DNA of 64,000 bases from the NCBI RefSeq assembly GCF_008245005.1, contig NZ_CP043427.1, forward strand, positions 434,001 through 498,000, read 5' to 3'. Of this stretch, positions 9,482 to 22,988 are shown one piece after another. The position numbers and the translations under genes are program-made. Position 1 is the first letter of the stretch. Each line of letters starts with the position of its first letter. The stretch is from Campylobacter sputorum subsp. sputorum. GTDB lineage: Bacteria > Campylobacterota > Campylobacteria > Campylobacterales > Campylobacteraceae. The notes under the pieces were generated by a model that saw only the letters and a program-made list of their open reading frames with translations, made no database searches and was not told the origin of the DNA.

Positions 9482-10060
9482 ATGTTTAACAAAGTAGTTT
9501 TGGTAGGTAATTTAACTAGAGATATAGAACTTCGCTACTCTACTAGCGGTTCTGCGATAGGCAATAGTGCCATTGCAGTAACTAGAAAATATAGCACTCA
9601 AGGTGGTGAGAAAAGAGAAGAAACATGCTTTGTTGATATATCTTTTTTCGGAAGAACTGCAGAAATTGCCAATCAATATCTATCTAAAGGTTCTAAACTA
9701 CTTGTTGAAGGTAGACTTAAATTCGATCAGTGGACGGATAATAACGGACAAAATAGAAGTAAGCATAGCATAGTAGTAGAAAATATGGAGATGCTAGGCG
9801 GTGGAAATAACAACCAGCAAGGTGGTGGATATTCTCAAAATTATGGTAACCAAAATTATCAAAATGGTGGTTATTCGCAAAATTATAACAATCAAAATAG
9901 ACAAAGTCAAAATAGCTATTCACAAGGTTTTTCTCAAACAACTAATAGGGCTCAGTCTAAACCTCAAGATAATTATTACGATGATTTTGAAGAAAAAATC
10001 CAAGAAATCGATGTCGATTCTGATAAATTTGACAGCGGCGATGATGAAATACCATTTTAA
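9482..10060 (+). CDS. ssb: Single-stranded DNA-binding protein
   Basis: A 192-residue SSB: an OB fold over about 110 residues ([19 protein letters not shown]), a flexible linker of Gly, Gln, Asn and Tyr repeats, and the acidic tip GDDEIPF that recruits repair and replication partners. It lies between rpsF and rpsR, a conserved arrangement. Confidence 0.98.
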   Translation: MFNKVVLVGNLTRDIELRYSTSGSAIGNSAIAVTRKYSTQGGEKREETCFVDISFFGRTAEIANQYLSKGSKLLVEGRLKFDQWTDNNGQNRSKHSIVVENMEMLGGGNNNQQGGGYSQNYGNQNYQNGGYSQNYNNQNRQSQNSYSQGFSQTTNRAQSKPQDNYYDDFEEKIQEIDVDSDKFDSGDDEIPF

Positions 10061-10074
10061 TCAAGGAAAATACA

Positions 10075-10335
10075 ATGGCAGAAAAAAGAAAATATTCTAA
10101 AAAATATTGCAAATATACAGAAGCAAAAATTGAGTTTATCGATTATAAAGATACAGCATTATTAAAATATTGCCTTTCAGAGCGTTTTAAAATTATGCCA
10201 AGACGCTTAACAGGTACATCTAAAAGATATCAAGAGATGGTTGAAAAGGCTATAAAAAGAGCTAGACAAGCAGCTATCATACCTTATATAGTTGATAGGG
10301 ATGATGTAGTTGCAAATCCTTTTGAAGGTCTTTAA
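10075..10335 (+). CDS. rpsR: Small ribosomal subunit protein S18
   Basis: An 86-residue basic protein with the S18 signature [20 protein letters not shown], followed by [13 protein letters not shown]. It is the last gene of the rpsF-ssb-rpsR operon and ends just before a strong terminator palindrome. Confidence 0.97.
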   Translation: MAEKRKYSKKYCKYTEAKIEFIDYKDTALLKYCLSERFKIMPRRLTGTSKRYQEMVEKAIKRARQAAIIPYIVDRDDVVANPFEGL

Positions 10336-10342
10336 TACCATT

Positions 10343-10368
10343 GTTAGCTCTTTATATAAAGAGCTAAC
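10343..10368. terminator. Bidirectional terminator between rpsR and hemW
   Basis: A perfect 26-base palindrome: GTTAGCTCTTTAT and its complement. It lies between convergent rpsR and hemW and contains the hemW stop codon and last codons. Confidence 0.75.
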
Positions 10369-11405
10369 TCATCTGACAAAAGATAATTTTTATTATAAAA
10401 AATTTCGTTTTTTAACTCAAGTTTTTGGTTTTCAACTAAAAATTCTGCGTTTTTAACCTCTTTTTCATTTAATATACTTTTATTTACACCCACAATACTT
10501 CGCAAACCTAGAAATATTTTTTCAAATTTTATATCTTCGGGTGATAAATTTTCTACTATTTTTTTTGTTGGATTTTGTATGTATTCATTTATATTTTTTT
10601 GATTAAAATATCTTTTAGTATCTATGCATCCTACCGAAAATGCACCAAGCCCAATATAATTTTTTAATTTCCAGTATCCAAGATTGTGTTTGCAAATATT
10701 GCCAAAATTTGATATTTCGTATTGTTTGAAACCTAAATTTGTAATTCCTTCTATAAAAAATTTAGCCAAATTTTCATCATCTTTTGCATAATCTATCTTT
10801 TTATAAAAAGGTGTATTTTCTTCTAGTGTTAAAGAATATGCACTAACATGCGTTATATTTAATTTTTTTAAATTTTCAAGCTCTACGCAAAGTGAATTTT
10901 TATTATCTTCTTTGCTGCCATACATTAAGTCTATATTTATATTTTCAAAACCTGCTTTATTCGCATTGTTTATGGCATTAAATATATCTTTTGAGCTATG
11001 AATTCGCCCTAAAAATTTAAGTTTTTTTTCTATAAAACTTTGAGCTCCAAAACTTACTCTGTTTACCCCATAGCTTTTCATATCTTCTAGCCAATTAAAT
11101 GTAGCTGAGTTTGGGTTTGCTTCAACTGTTATTTCGGCACTTGTATCTAAATATTTTTCAACTATTTTAAAAAGTTTTTCATAATGCTTACTATTAACCA
11201 CGCTTGGTGTCCCGCCACCTATAAAAATAGTTTGTATTTTTATATCTTTTAAGCTAGTTATAGTGTGTTCAAATTCTCTTTTTATAGCATCAAAATACGC
11301 TTTTATTGTATCGTTGTTATAAGAAACGCTTGAGCCGAAAGAACAATAAGGGCATTTTTTTTCACAAAACGGAATATGTATATAAAGTAGCAAATTATTT
11401 TCCAA
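10344..11405 (-). CDS. hemW: HemW-type radical SAM protein
   Basis: A 353-residue radical SAM protein of the HemN/HemW family. The CX3CX2C cluster motif is in IPFCEKKCPYCSFGS near residue 13, followed by FIGGGTPSVV and VNRVSFGAQSF. Its length and the Cys-Ser-Phe after the motif fit HemW, a heme chaperone, rather than coproporphyrinogen dehydrogenase HemN (about 450 residues). It is divergent from rppH. The HemN alternative is less likely. Confidence 0.85.
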   Translation of the reverse strand: MENNLLLYIHIPFCEKKCPYCSFGSSVSYNNDTIKAYFDAIKREFEHTITSLKDIKIQTIFIGGGTPSVVNSKHYEKLFKIVEKYLDTSAEITVEANPNSATFNWLEDMKSYGVNRVSFGAQSFIEKKLKFLGRIHSSKDIFNAINNANKAGFENINIDLMYGSKEDNKNSLCVELENLKKLNITHVSAYSLTLEENTPFYKKIDYAKDDENLAKFFIEGITNLGFKQYEISNFGNICKHNLGYWKLKNYIGLGAFSVGCIDTKRYFNQKNINEYIQNPTKKIVENLSPEDIKFEKIFLGLRSIVGVNKSILNEKEVKNAEFLVENQKLELKNEIFYNKNYLLSDELALYIKS

Positions 11406-11491
11406 AAGTTTATTTTTATTATAACCAAATAACTAAAATTTAATCTATTTTTCGCTAAAATTTAATCAAATTGATAAAACAAGTTGGAGTT

Positions 11492-11959
11492 ATGGCAGAA
11501 AAAAAGTATAGACCAAATGTTGCTGCGGTGATTCTTTCTCCATCTTATCCTTTTAAGTGTAATATTTTCATAGCAAAAAGAAATGATATGGAAAATATTT
11601 GGCAGTTTCCACAAGGTGGAATCGATGATGGCGAGAGCGCTAAAACAGCTCTTTTTAGGGAATTAAAAGAAGAAATTGGTACAAATAATATAGAGATAAT
11701 TGGAGAATATCCAGATTGGCTTAGTTATGACTTTCCAGGACATGTCTGTGCAAAGATGTATCCCTTTGATGGTCAAACTCAAAAGTACTTTTTGGTTCGT
11801 TTAAGATCTCTACAAAATATAAATACAAATACTAAACATCCAGAATTTGTAGATCATAAATTTGTGCCTGTAGATAAAATTTTTGATTATATAAAACACT
11901 TTAAAAGACCGATTTATGGTAAAGTGATACAGTATTTTAAAAAGGAAGGATTCATTTAA
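11492..11959 (+). CDS. rppH: RNA pyrophosphohydrolase (Nudix)
   Basis: A 155-residue Nudix hydrolase that removes pyrophosphate from 5'-triphosphate RNA or cleaves dinucleoside polyphosphates. The Nudix box GGIDDGESAKTALFRELKEE and the entry motif YRPNVAAVILS are typical of RppH/NudH. I prefer the ATG at 11492 over an in-frame TTG at 11471, because homologues begin just before YRPNVAAV. The stop overlaps the lysC start by one base (TAATG). Confidence 0.92.
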   Translation: MAEKKYRPNVAAVILSPSYPFKCNIFIAKRNDMENIWQFPQGGIDDGESAKTALFRELKEEIGTNNIEIIGEYPDWLSYDFPGHVCAKMYPFDGQTQKYFLVRLRSLQNINTNTKHPEFVDHKFVPVDKIFDYIKHFKRPIYGKVIQYFKKEGFI

Positions 11960-13158
11960 TGTTAATTGTTCAAAAATATGGTGGAACAAGCATGGGAACG
12001 CTTGAGCGTATAGATGAAGTTGCCAAAAGAGTCATAAAATACAAAAACGAAGGACACTCTTTAGTTATTGTTGTTTCAGCTATGAGTGGTGTTACAAATA
12101 AACTTATTGAGTATGCTGAATTTTTTACAAAAAGACCTCAAGGCAGAGAAATGGATCAGCTTTTAAGTGCAGGAGAGAGAGTTACAAGTGCATTACTTAG
12201 CATAGCTCTTGTATCAAAGGGGTATGAAGCCATAACGCTTAGTGGAAGGCAGGCTGGAATTTTAACTGATAATCTTCACACTAAGGCAAGAATTCATTCT
12301 ATAGATACAAGGAGAATGAAAAATGAACTTGATGCTGGAAAGATAGTGGTAGTAGCAGGTTTTCAAGGAGTTAATGAAAATGGAGATGTAACTACTCTTG
12401 GTCGCGGTGGAAGTGATCTTAGTGCCGTTGCTATAGCTGGTGCAATGGATGCTGACTTGTGTGAAATTTATACAGATGTAGATGGTGTTTATACAACAGA
12501 TCCAAGGATTGAACCAAAAGCTAAAAAACTAGATAAAATAAGTTATGATGAGATGCTAGAGCTTGCAAGTCTTGGTGCAAAAGTTTTACAAAATAGATCA
12601 GTTGAACTTGCAAAAAAATTAAATGTAAATTTGGTAACTAGAAATAGTTTTAATGAAAATGAAGGAACACTTATAACAGGAGAGAATAATATGGAGGCAG
12701 TATTAGTTAGCGGTATAGCACTTGATAAAAATCAAGCTAGAGTAACAATAAGAGGAGTTGTTGATAAACCTGGAATTGCGGCTGAAATTTTTTCTGCTTT
12801 GGCAAAAAAAGATATCAATGTTGATATGATAATTCAAAATGTCGGTGTTGATGGAACTGCAAATATAGGCTTTACTATCCCACAAAATGAACTTGAGTTG
12901 GCAAAAGAAGTTATGAGTCAAACTGCACCTGCAAGTAAAATAGTATGCAATAGCGAAATAGTAAAAGTTTCTATAGTTGGTGTTGGTATGAAAAGTCATA
13001 GCGGGGTGGCTGCATTAGCCTTTAGCACACTTGCCAAAGAAGGCATAAATATACAAATGATTTCTACAAGCGAGATAAAAGTATCTATGATAGTTCACGA
13101 AAAATATGGTGAATTAGCTGTTAGAGCTTTGCATGATGCTTATAAACTGGATAAATAA
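11959..13158 (+). CDS. lysC: Aspartate kinase
   Basis: A 399-residue monofunctional aspartokinase making aspartyl phosphate for lysine, threonine, methionine and diaminopimelate. The N-terminal VQKYGGTSMG is the kinase signature, GGRGGSD-type nucleotide binding is at TTLGRGGSDLSAVA, and two C-terminal ACT domains (from about residue 265, MIIQNVGVDG and MISTSEIKVS) provide feedback control. It is translationally coupled to rppH. Confidence 0.97.
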   Translation: MLIVQKYGGTSMGTLERIDEVAKRVIKYKNEGHSLVIVVSAMSGVTNKLIEYAEFFTKRPQGREMDQLLSAGERVTSALLSIALVSKGYEAITLSGRQAGILTDNLHTKARIHSIDTRRMKNELDAGKIVVVAGFQGVNENGDVTTLGRGGSDLSAVAIAGAMDADLCEIYTDVDGVYTTDPRIEPKAKKLDKISYDEMLELASLGAKVLQNRSVELAKKLNVNLVTRNSFNENEGTLITGENNMEAVLVSGIALDKNQARVTIRGVVDKPGIAAEIFSALAKKDINVDMIIQNVGVDGTANIGFTIPQNELELAKEVMSQTAPASKIVCNSEIVKVSIVGVGMKSHSGVAALAFSTLAKEGINIQMISTSEIKVSMIVHEKYGELAVRALHDAYKLDK

Positions 13159-13161
13159 TAT

Positions 13162-13710
13162 ATGATGGATTTTTTTAAATGGACTTTGCAAGCCATAAGA
13201 GCTGAGGGTTCCATGAGTTGGATGGAAGAAAGAAGAGAAGAGTGGTCTCCTCTTCTTTCTTCAAGACTTAAGTTTTTACTTGATGGTAGAGTTTTTTTGT
13301 TAATTTGCGATGAGCAAAGAGAGTGGTTTTTGAGTTATTTTTTAACAAATATAAATAGGCGTTCAATTAGTGCATCACCTAGACCGCTTTTACCATTTTT
13401 TTCGCTAAAGTCAATTTATCCAAATTTAGATGATATTAGCTCAAAAGATGAAATGGCATTACTTGATGATCTTTTAGAGATAACTTTTCCAAACGGATTT
13501 ATATATTTTTACATAGGAAGTAGTTCAAATAAAAGAGCTCAAGTTGCTAAAGGTCGTGATGATAGTTATATGTGGTTACTTGATGAACAATCTCAAAATG
13601 GTTTTTCTTTAAACTCAAAAGATGAAAATATAGATAGTAAATTTTTATCTCTTTATAGTCTTTTTGATAAGAGTGTAGAGGCGGCAGTTACTGCAAAGGT
13701 AAGTTTTTAA
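13162..13710 (+). CDS. hobA: DnaA-interacting replication initiation factor HobA
   Basis: A 182-residue protein placed between lysC and the delta' gene exactly where other Campylobacter carry HobA. The N-terminus FFKWTLQAIRAEGSMSWMEE and the later segment KGRDDSYMWLLDEQ are characteristic. HobA is a tetrameric, SIS-fold protein specific to this phylum that binds DnaA domain I and helps its assembly at oriC, structurally like E. coli DiaA. It sits next to another replication gene (holB). Confidence 0.87.
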   Translation: MMDFFKWTLQAIRAEGSMSWMEERREEWSPLLSSRLKFLLDGRVFLLICDEQREWFLSYFLTNINRRSISASPRPLLPFFSLKSIYPNLDDISSKDEMALLDDLLEITFPNGFIYFYIGSSSNKRAQVAKGRDDSYMWLLDEQSQNGFSLNSKDENIDSKFLSLYSLFDKSVEAAVTAKVSF

Positions 13711-14322
13711 ATGCAAAGCGAGATCATAATAAGCAATGATTTTGAAAGTATAAAAAATGAAATTTTAGCAAATTATGATATAAATGATATTAGATTTTTT
13801 GAAGTTGATGAATTTTTAGTAGAGGACGCAAGAGATATCATAAAAGAAAGCTATATAGCCGAAGTTAGCGAAAAGCTCATTGTCATAATGGCGAAAAGCT
13901 ATAGAATTGAGGCTCAAAATGCACTTTTAAAAATTTTAGAAGAGCCACCTAAGAATATATTTTTTTGCATTGTAACAACTTCTAAAAGTTTGCTTCTTCC
14001 TACGATCAAATCTCGCCTTGTTATAAAAAATAGATTGAAAAAAATTCAAAGAAGTGAGATAGGTTTAAATTTAAAAAAACTTGAGTTAAAAGAAATTGTA
14101 GAATTTATAGATGAAAAATCAGCTTTACAAAGATCAGATAAACTCGATAAAAACGAACTTTTAAAGCTTTTTGATGATATTTTATATGCAGCATTTATAC
14201 AGGGTATAAATTTTTCTGCAAATGAACTTGAATACTTTTATAAGTTATCCACACTAATCACATTAAATGCAAAACCACATACTATTTTAACCCCACTTTT
14301 GCTAATGATATATAAAAAATAA
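13711..14322 (+). CDS. holB: DNA polymerase III delta' subunit, short form
   Basis: A 203-residue clamp-loader subunit. The delta' hallmark RIEAQNALLKILEEPPKNIFF and LLPTIKSRL are present. It is far shorter than E. coli delta' (334): the N-terminal nucleotide-binding loop and zinc module are absent, a form common in this phylum. It starts immediately after the hobA stop with no gap. Confidence 0.85.
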   Translation: MQSEIIISNDFESIKNEILANYDINDIRFFEVDEFLVEDARDIIKESYIAEVSEKLIVIMAKSYRIEAQNALLKILEEPPKNIFFCIVTTSKSLLLPTIKSRLVIKNRLKKIQRSEIGLNLKKLELKEIVEFIDEKSALQRSDKLDKNELLKLFDDILYAAFIQGINFSANELEYFYKLSTLITLNAKPHTILTPLLLMIYKK

Positions 14323-14332
14323 AGGATATATT

Positions 14333-18089
<3,757 letters not shown>

Positions 18090-18109
<20 letters not shown>

Positions 18110-18923
18110 TATAGATTCTATTGCGATTGGAACTTTTGATGGAATTCATAAAGGTCATAAAGAACTTTTAAAAAAACTTACCAAAAAAGGCGCTTTGCTT
18201 GTTATACAGATGTATAAGAAGTGTTTAACTCCTGGTGCAAAAAGATCACAATACTCTAAATTCCCATGCTTTTATTATGATTTTGAGCTAATAAAAAATA
18301 TGAGCGGGGATGAGTTTATAAACGCACTTTGCAATGATTTTGTAAATTTAAAAACAATAGTCGTAGGCTGTGATTTTAGATTTGGTAAAAATAGAGCTTG
18401 TGATACGATTGATTTAAAAAATTTTTTTAGTGGAGAAACTATAGTTGTTGATGAATTTAAAATAGATGGAATCGGTGTTCATAGCTCAAATATAAAAAAA
18501 TTTTTAAAAGATGGAAAAATTTATGAAGCAAATAAATTTTTAGGTAGAGAGTATTGTATTGAGGGTAATGTTATAAAAGGTCAAGGCATTGGCAAAAAAG
18601 AAATTTATCCTACTTTAAATTTATATATAAAAGATTATATCTTACCAAAAGATGGTGTTTATGCCTCAAGAGTAAGAATAAATAAAAAATATTATGATTG
18701 TGTAACTTTTATAGGCAATAGAGTTTCTAGTGATAATAATTTTGCAGTAGAAACGCACATTATAGATGAAAATATTGATGAAAAAGTAGATTTTGTCGAG
18801 CTATATTTTGTAGATTATATAAGAGGTAACGCTAAATTTAGCTCTTTTTGTGAATTAAAAAAACAGATAAGTATAGATATACAAAAAGCTAAAATAATGC
18901 TTGAAAATTTCAGACAATACTAA
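18090..18923 (+). CDS. ribF: Riboflavin kinase / FAD synthetase
   Basis: A 277-residue bifunctional enzyme converting riboflavin to FMN and FAD. The N-terminal adenylyltransferase has IDSIAIGTFDGIHKGHKELL; the C-terminal flavokinase domain begins near residue 155 with FLGREYCIEGNVIKGQGIGK and has YPTLNL. The ATG at 18090 is preferred over the GTG at 18060. It overlaps tlyA by 20 bases. Confidence 0.93.
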
Positions 18924-18941
18924 ATTAAACAAAGATTATAG

Positions 18942-19643
18942 ATGAAAGACAATATTTTTAAAAAACCAATTTCAAAACAGTTCGAATTTGATGAAAGCGT
19001 AGCAACGGTTTTTGATGATATGATATCCCGCTCTGTTCCGTATTATGAAATTTCTCAAAGCTTAAGTGTGGATATTTTATCAAAAATACTAAAAGAAAAT
19101 GCCGTAGTTTGTGATCTTGGTTGTTCGACTGCTTCAACTTTATTAAAATTATATGATTTAAGAAAAGATTTGATTTTCTACGGATACGACAATGCCCCAA
19201 AAATGCTTGAAATAGCTAAAAATAAGTCCATAGCATATGGTGCAAAAATAGTGTTTAAAGAGTGCGACATACTTGATTGTGAGTTTGTAAAAAGTGATGC
19301 GTTTATTTTAAATTATACTTTGCAATTTATCAGACCTATAAAAAGAGATGAGTTTATAAAAAAACTTTATAACAATTTAAACGATGATGGGGTATTGTTA
19401 TTTTCCGAAAAACTTGTTTTTGAAGATAAAAAATTTACAAAAAATATTATAGAAATTTATGAAGATTATAAAGAAAAACAAGGATATAGTAAATTTGAAA
19501 TATCTCAAAAAAGAGAAGCATTGGAAAATGTTTTGATTCCATATACTCAAGAAGAAAATTATCAAATGGTAAAAAATGCTGGATTTAAAAATATTGAATG
19601 TATATTTAAGTGGGCAAATTTTGCAGTTTTTTTAGCTTTTTAA
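18942..19643 (+). CDS. cmoA: Carboxy-S-adenosyl-L-methionine synthase
   Basis: A 233-residue SAM-dependent protein with the CmoA N-terminus FDESVATVFDDMISRSVPYY and methyltransferase motif VCDLGCSTASTLL. CmoA makes carboxy-SAM from prephenate for the cmo5U modification at tRNA position 34. It is the last gene of the housekeeping run and faces the tRNA-tuf promoter. Confidence 0.93.
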   Translation: MKDNIFKKPISKQFEFDESVATVFDDMISRSVPYYEISQSLSVDILSKILKENAVVCDLGCSTASTLLKLYDLRKDLIFYGYDNAPKMLEIAKNKSIAYGAKIVFKECDILDCEFVKSDAFILNYTLQFIRPIKRDEFIKKLYNNLNDDGVLLFSEKLVFEDKKFTKNIIEIYEDYKEKQGYSKFEISQKREALENVLIPYTQEENYQMVKNAGFKNIECIFKWANFAVFLAF

Positions 19644-19684
19644 CAAAAATTTTTATGTTTTTTATATATTTTTGTTACAAAGTA

Positions 19685-19713
19685 TTGACATAGATTATTT
19701 TTTAAGATATAAT
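19685..19713 (+). promoter_or_regulatory. Consensus sigma-70 promoter for the tRNA-tuf operon
   Basis: TTGACA (19685-19690), a 17-base spacer, then TATAAT (19708-19713), ending 21 bases before the first tRNA. Both hexamers match the canonical consensus exactly. Confidence 0.9.
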
Positions 19714-19734
19714 TTGCTTTCACGATTTAAGGAT

Positions 19735-19810
19735 GCTGGTGTAGCTCAGTTGGTAGAGCTACTGCCTTGTAAGCAGTAGGTCGGCGGTTCAAGTCCGTTC
19801 ACCAGCTCCA
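19735..19810 (+). tRNA. tRNA-Thr (anticodon TGT)
   Basis: A 76-base cloverleaf with encoded CCA. Acceptor arms GCTGGTG and CACCAGC pair; anticodon loop CTTGTAA gives TGT; T arm contains GGTTCAAGTCC. Confidence 0.97.
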
Positions 19811-19855
19811 TTTTGTGTAACAGTGTTTGACCAGACAATAAAAGCAATATTTTGA

Positions 19856-19940
<85 letters not shown>

Positions 19941-19949
19941 TTGCTACAT

Positions 19950-20026
19950 GCGGGAGTAGCTCAGTTGGCTAGAGCATCAGCCTTCCAAGCTGAGGGTCGC
20001 GGGTTCGAGCCCCGTTTCCCGCTCCA
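19950..20026 (+). tRNA. tRNA-Gly (anticodon TCC)
   Basis: A 77-base tRNA with encoded CCA. Acceptor arms GCGGGAG and TTCCCGC pair with one G-T pair; anticodon loop CTTCCAA gives TCC; T arm GGGTTCGAGCC. Confidence 0.97.
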
Positions 20027-20145
20027 CTTTTGGATACCTAAAACTGGGAGCTGTAGATATCTTAAAACAGTTTACTAGCCATGGTTTCCATTATAGTTGT
20101 TTGTGAATAAGAAGCGAAACTCTGCTTTGCCTTGACACTTAAAGT

Positions 20146-20220
<75 letters not shown>

Positions 20221-20285
20221 CGCTAAGTATTGCTTATATACACAAACTTGATATTAAAAAAATATATCATAAGACGGAGGAAGAA

Positions 20286-21485
20286 ATGGCTAAAGAAAAA
20301 TTTACACGTAACAAGCCACACGTAAACATTGGTACTATTGGTCACGTTGATCATGGTAAAACTACTTTAACAGCTGCTATATCTGCGGTTCTATCAAGAA
20401 GAGGTCTTGCTGAGCTTAAAGATTATGACAATATTGATAATGCGCCTGAAGAAAAAGAGCGTGGTATTACTATTGCTACATCACACATAGAGTATGAAAC
20501 AGAAAAACGCCACTATGCGCATGTTGACTGCCCTGGTCACGCTGACTATGTTAAAAACATGATTACTGGTGCTGCGCAAATGGATGGTGCTATTCTTGTA
20601 TGTTCAGCTGCAGATGGTCCAATGCCACAGACTAGAGAGCATATTCTACTATCAAGACAAGTTGGTGTTCCATACATAGTTGTTTTCTTAAATAAAGAAG
20701 ATATGGTTGATGATGCTGAGCTTATAGAGTTGGTTGAAGTTGAGGTTAGAGATTTATTAAATGAATATGATTTCCCTGGAGATGATACTCCAATCGTAAT
20801 AGGTTCTGCTCTTAAAGCTTTAGAAGAAGCAAAAGCTGGAACAGAGGGTGAATGGTCTGCTAAAATTATGAAACTTATGGATGCTGTTGATAGCTATATC
20901 CCAACTCCAACAAGAGATACAGATAAAGATTTCCTTATGCCAATCGAAGATATCTTCTCAATTTCTGGTCGTGGTACAGTTGTAACAGGTAGAATTGAAA
21001 AAGGTGTAGTAAAAGTTGGCGAGACTATTGAGATAGTTGGTATTAGACCTACTCAAACAACAACAGTTACTGGTGTTGAAATGTTTAGAAAAGAGCTAGA
21101 TCAAGGTGAAGCTGGAGATAATGTTGGTATCTTGTTAAGAGGTACAAAAAAAGAAGATGTTGAAAGAGGTATGGTTTTATGTAAACCAAAATCAATCACT
21201 CCTCACAAGAAATTTGAAGGCGAAGTTTATATTCTTACAAAAGATGAAGGTGGTAGACATACTCCTTTCTTTAGTAACTATAGACCACAATTTTATGTTA
21301 GAACAACAGATGTAACAGGTTCTATATCTCTTCCTGAGGGAACAGAGATGGTTATGCCTGGTGATAATGTAAAACTTACAGTTGAACTTATAAACCCAAT
21401 TGCTCTTGAGCAAGGAACTAGATTTGCGATTCGTGAAGGCGGTCATACAATCGGTTCAGGTGTTGTTTCAAAAATAATAGAATAA
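20286..21485 (+). CDS. tuf: Elongation factor Tu
   Basis: A 399-residue translational GTPase delivering aminoacyl-tRNA. G1 is [11 protein letters not shown]3 is DCPGHADY; G4 is NKED. The ATG at 20286 follows a GGAGG ribosome site and gives the standard MAKEKF start; upstream in-frame codons run into tRNA-Thr and are rejected. Co-transcription with the four upstream tRNAs is likely from the 19685 promoter. Confidence 0.99.
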   Translation: MAKEKFTRNKPHVNIGTIGHVDHGKTTLTAAISAVLSRRGLAELKDYDNIDNAPEEKERGITIATSHIEYETEKRHYAHVDCPGHADYVKNMITGAAQMDGAILVCSAADGPMPQTREHILLSRQVGVPYIVVFLNKEDMVDDAELIELVEVEVRDLLNEYDFPGDDTPIVIGSALKALEEAKAGTEGEWSAKIMKLMDAVDSYIPTPTRDTDKDFLMPIEDIFSISGRGTVVTGRIEKGVVKVGETIEIVGIRPTQTTTVTGVEMFRKELDQGEAGDNVGILLRGTKKEDVERGMVLCKPKSITPHKKFEGEVYILTKDEGGRHTPFFSNYRPQFYVRTTDVTGSISLPEGTEMVMPGDNVKLTVELINPIALEQGTRFAIREGGHTIGSGVVSKIIE

Positions 21486-21492
21486 ATTTTTA

Positions 21493-21512
21493 GACAGGGC
21501 ATTTACCCTGTC
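21493..21512 (+). terminator. Hairpin after tuf, probable attenuator
   Basis: GACAGGG and CCCTGTC (21493-21499 and 21506-21512) form a 7-bp stem with a 6-base loop, then ATTTTGTA. The weak U-run and rpmG 24 bases downstream suggest partial termination. Confidence 0.6.
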
Positions 21513-21536
21513 ATTTTGTATTGAAGGAATATTAAT

Positions 21537-21704
21537 ATGGCAAATTCTAGTAGAGTTAAAGTAGGTTTAAAATGTTCTGAGTGTGGAGATATAAATTACT
21601 CAACATACAAAAACACAAAGACAACTACAGAAAAGTTAGAATTAAAAAAATATTGTCCAAGATTAAAAAAACATACTATTCACAAAGAGATAAAACTAAA
21701 ATAG
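21537..21704 (+). CDS. rpmG: Large ribosomal subunit protein L33
   Basis: A 55-residue protein, [20 protein letters not shown], then NYSTYKNTK and [15 protein letters not shown]. It has the N-terminal CxxC zinc pair (KCSEC), but the second pair keeps only one cysteine (CPRLKK instead of CPRCRK). Start is ATG at 21537 after GAAGGAA. It lies between tuf and tRNA-Trp, a conserved position. Confidence 0.95.
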   Translation: MANSSRVKVGLKCSECGDINYSTYKNTKTTTEKLELKKYCPRLKKHTIHKEIKLK

Positions 21705-21720
21705 TGGGCGAAAGCCATTT

Positions 21721-21796
21721 AGGGCAGTAGCTCCAACGGTAGAGCGCCGGATTCCAAATCCGATGGTTGGGGGTTCGAATCCCTCCTGCCCTGCCA
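21721..21796 (+). tRNA. tRNA-Trp (anticodon CCA)
   Basis: A 76-base tRNA with encoded CCA. Acceptor arms AGGGCAG and CTGCCCT pair; anticodon loop TTCCAAA gives CCA; T arm GGGTTCGAATCCC. It precedes secE by 16 bases. Confidence 0.97.
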
Positions 21797-21812
21797 TTTG
21801 ATAAGGTTATAT

Positions 21813-21992
21813 ATGGAAAAGTTAATAAGTTATTTTAATATGTCAAAAGCTGAGTTAGGAAAAGTTATATTTCCTACAAAAGAGCAAATGAGAAATGCAT
21901 TTATCACTGTTGTTATAGTGGTTACTGTAATATCTCTATTTTTAGCTTTGGTTGACCTGATTATGTCTTTTAGTATTTCAAAACTAGTATAA
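21813..21992 (+). CDS. secE: Preprotein translocase subunit SecE
   Basis: A 59-residue single-span inner-membrane protein of the Sec channel. The amphipathic SKAELGKVIFPTKEQMRNA segment is followed by one hydrophobic span (about residues 30-50, ITVVIVVTVISLFLALVDL). The ATG at 21813 is preferred over an in-frame TTG at 21798 at the tRNA-Trp end. nusG follows. Confidence 0.95.
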   Translation: MEKLISYFNMSKAELGKVIFPTKEQMRNAFITVVIVVTVISLFLALVDLIMSFSISKLV

Positions 21993-22010
21993 TAAAGTGT
22001 AGGATTTATA

Positions 22011-22541
22011 ATGGGACATAAATGGTATGCTATTCAAACTTATGCTGGCAGCGAGATGGCTGTTAAAAGAGCTATTGAAAATTTGGTAAAAGTTAGAAAT
22101 ATAGAAGAAAAATTAAGAGATATTTTAGTTCCAACTGAAGATGTTTTAGAATTCAAAAATGGTAAAGAAAAGATACAAGAAAAAACTCTTTACCCTGGTT
22201 ATTGCTTTGCTTGTTTAGATCTTGATACTGCTTTATGGCATGCGATACAATCACTTCCAAAAGTTGGAAGATTTATTGGTGAAGCTATGAAACCAACGCC
22301 ACTAGGCGATAAAGATATTGCTACTATTTTAGAAAAAACCAATAAAAGAGCAGCACCTAAACCTAAAATATCATTTGATGAGGGTGAAAATGTTCGCATC
22401 AAAGAAGGACCATTTGCTAATTTTATAGGTATTGTAGAAGAGTATGATATGGTTCATGGCAAGTTAAAACTTAATGTTTCTATATTTGGTAGAAGTACAC
22501 CAGTTGAAATTTTATATTCACAAGTTGAGAAGATAATATAA
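22011..22541 (+). CDS. nusG: Transcription termination/antitermination protein NusG
   Basis: A 176-residue transcription factor: N-terminal NGN domain (WYAIQTYAGSEMAVKRAIEN) and C-terminal KOW domain (EGENVRIKEGPFANFIGIV). It binds RNA polymerase and couples it to Rho or ribosomes. It is the standard neighbour of secE and rplK. Confidence 0.98.
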   Translation: MGHKWYAIQTYAGSEMAVKRAIENLVKVRNIEEKLRDILVPTEDVLEFKNGKEKIQEKTLYPGYCFACLDLDTALWHAIQSLPKVGRFIGEAMKPTPLGDKDIATILEKTNKRAAPKPKISFDEGENVRIKEGPFANFIGIVEEYDMVHGKLKLNVSIFGRSTPVEILYSQVEKII

Positions 22542-22553
22542 GGAGAAAAGTTT

Positions 22554-22979
22554 ATGGCTAAGAAAGTTGTAGGCGAAATTAAATTACAAATTGCCGCTAC
22601 AAAGGCTAATCCAAGCCCACCTGTTGGACCAGCTCTTGGACAACAAGGTGTAAATATAATGGAGTTTTGTAAAGCTTTTAACGAAAGAACAAAAGATATG
22701 GCTGGATTTAATATACCAGTTGTTATAACTGTTTATGCAGATAAAAGTTTTACTTTTATAACCAAACAACCACCTGTTACAGATCTTATAAAAAAAGCAG
22801 TAGGTATATCTAAAGGTTCTGATAATCCACTTAAAAATAAGGTTGCAAAGATTACTAAAGCACAAATTTTAGATATAGTTGACAAAAAAATTGCTGATTT
22901 AAATACTAATGATAAAGAACAGGCTGCTAAGATTGTTGCAGGCTCAGCTCGTTCTATGGGTGTTCAAGTAGTAGAATAA
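22554..22979 (+). CDS. rplK: Large ribosomal subunit protein L11
   Basis: A 141-residue L11. It shows [20 protein letters not shown] and [13 protein letters not shown] in the N-terminal domain and the RNA-binding C-terminus with [17 protein letters not shown]11 forms the GTPase-associated centre with L10 and L12 encoded nearby. Confidence 0.99.
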   Translation: MAKKVVGEIKLQIAATKANPSPPVGPALGQQGVNIMEFCKAFNERTKDMAGFNIPVVITVYADKSFTFITKQPPVTDLIKKAVGISKGSDNPLKNKVAKITKAQILDIVDKKIADLNTNDKEQAAKIVAGSARSMGVQVVE

Positions 22980-22988
22980 ACCTTTTTA

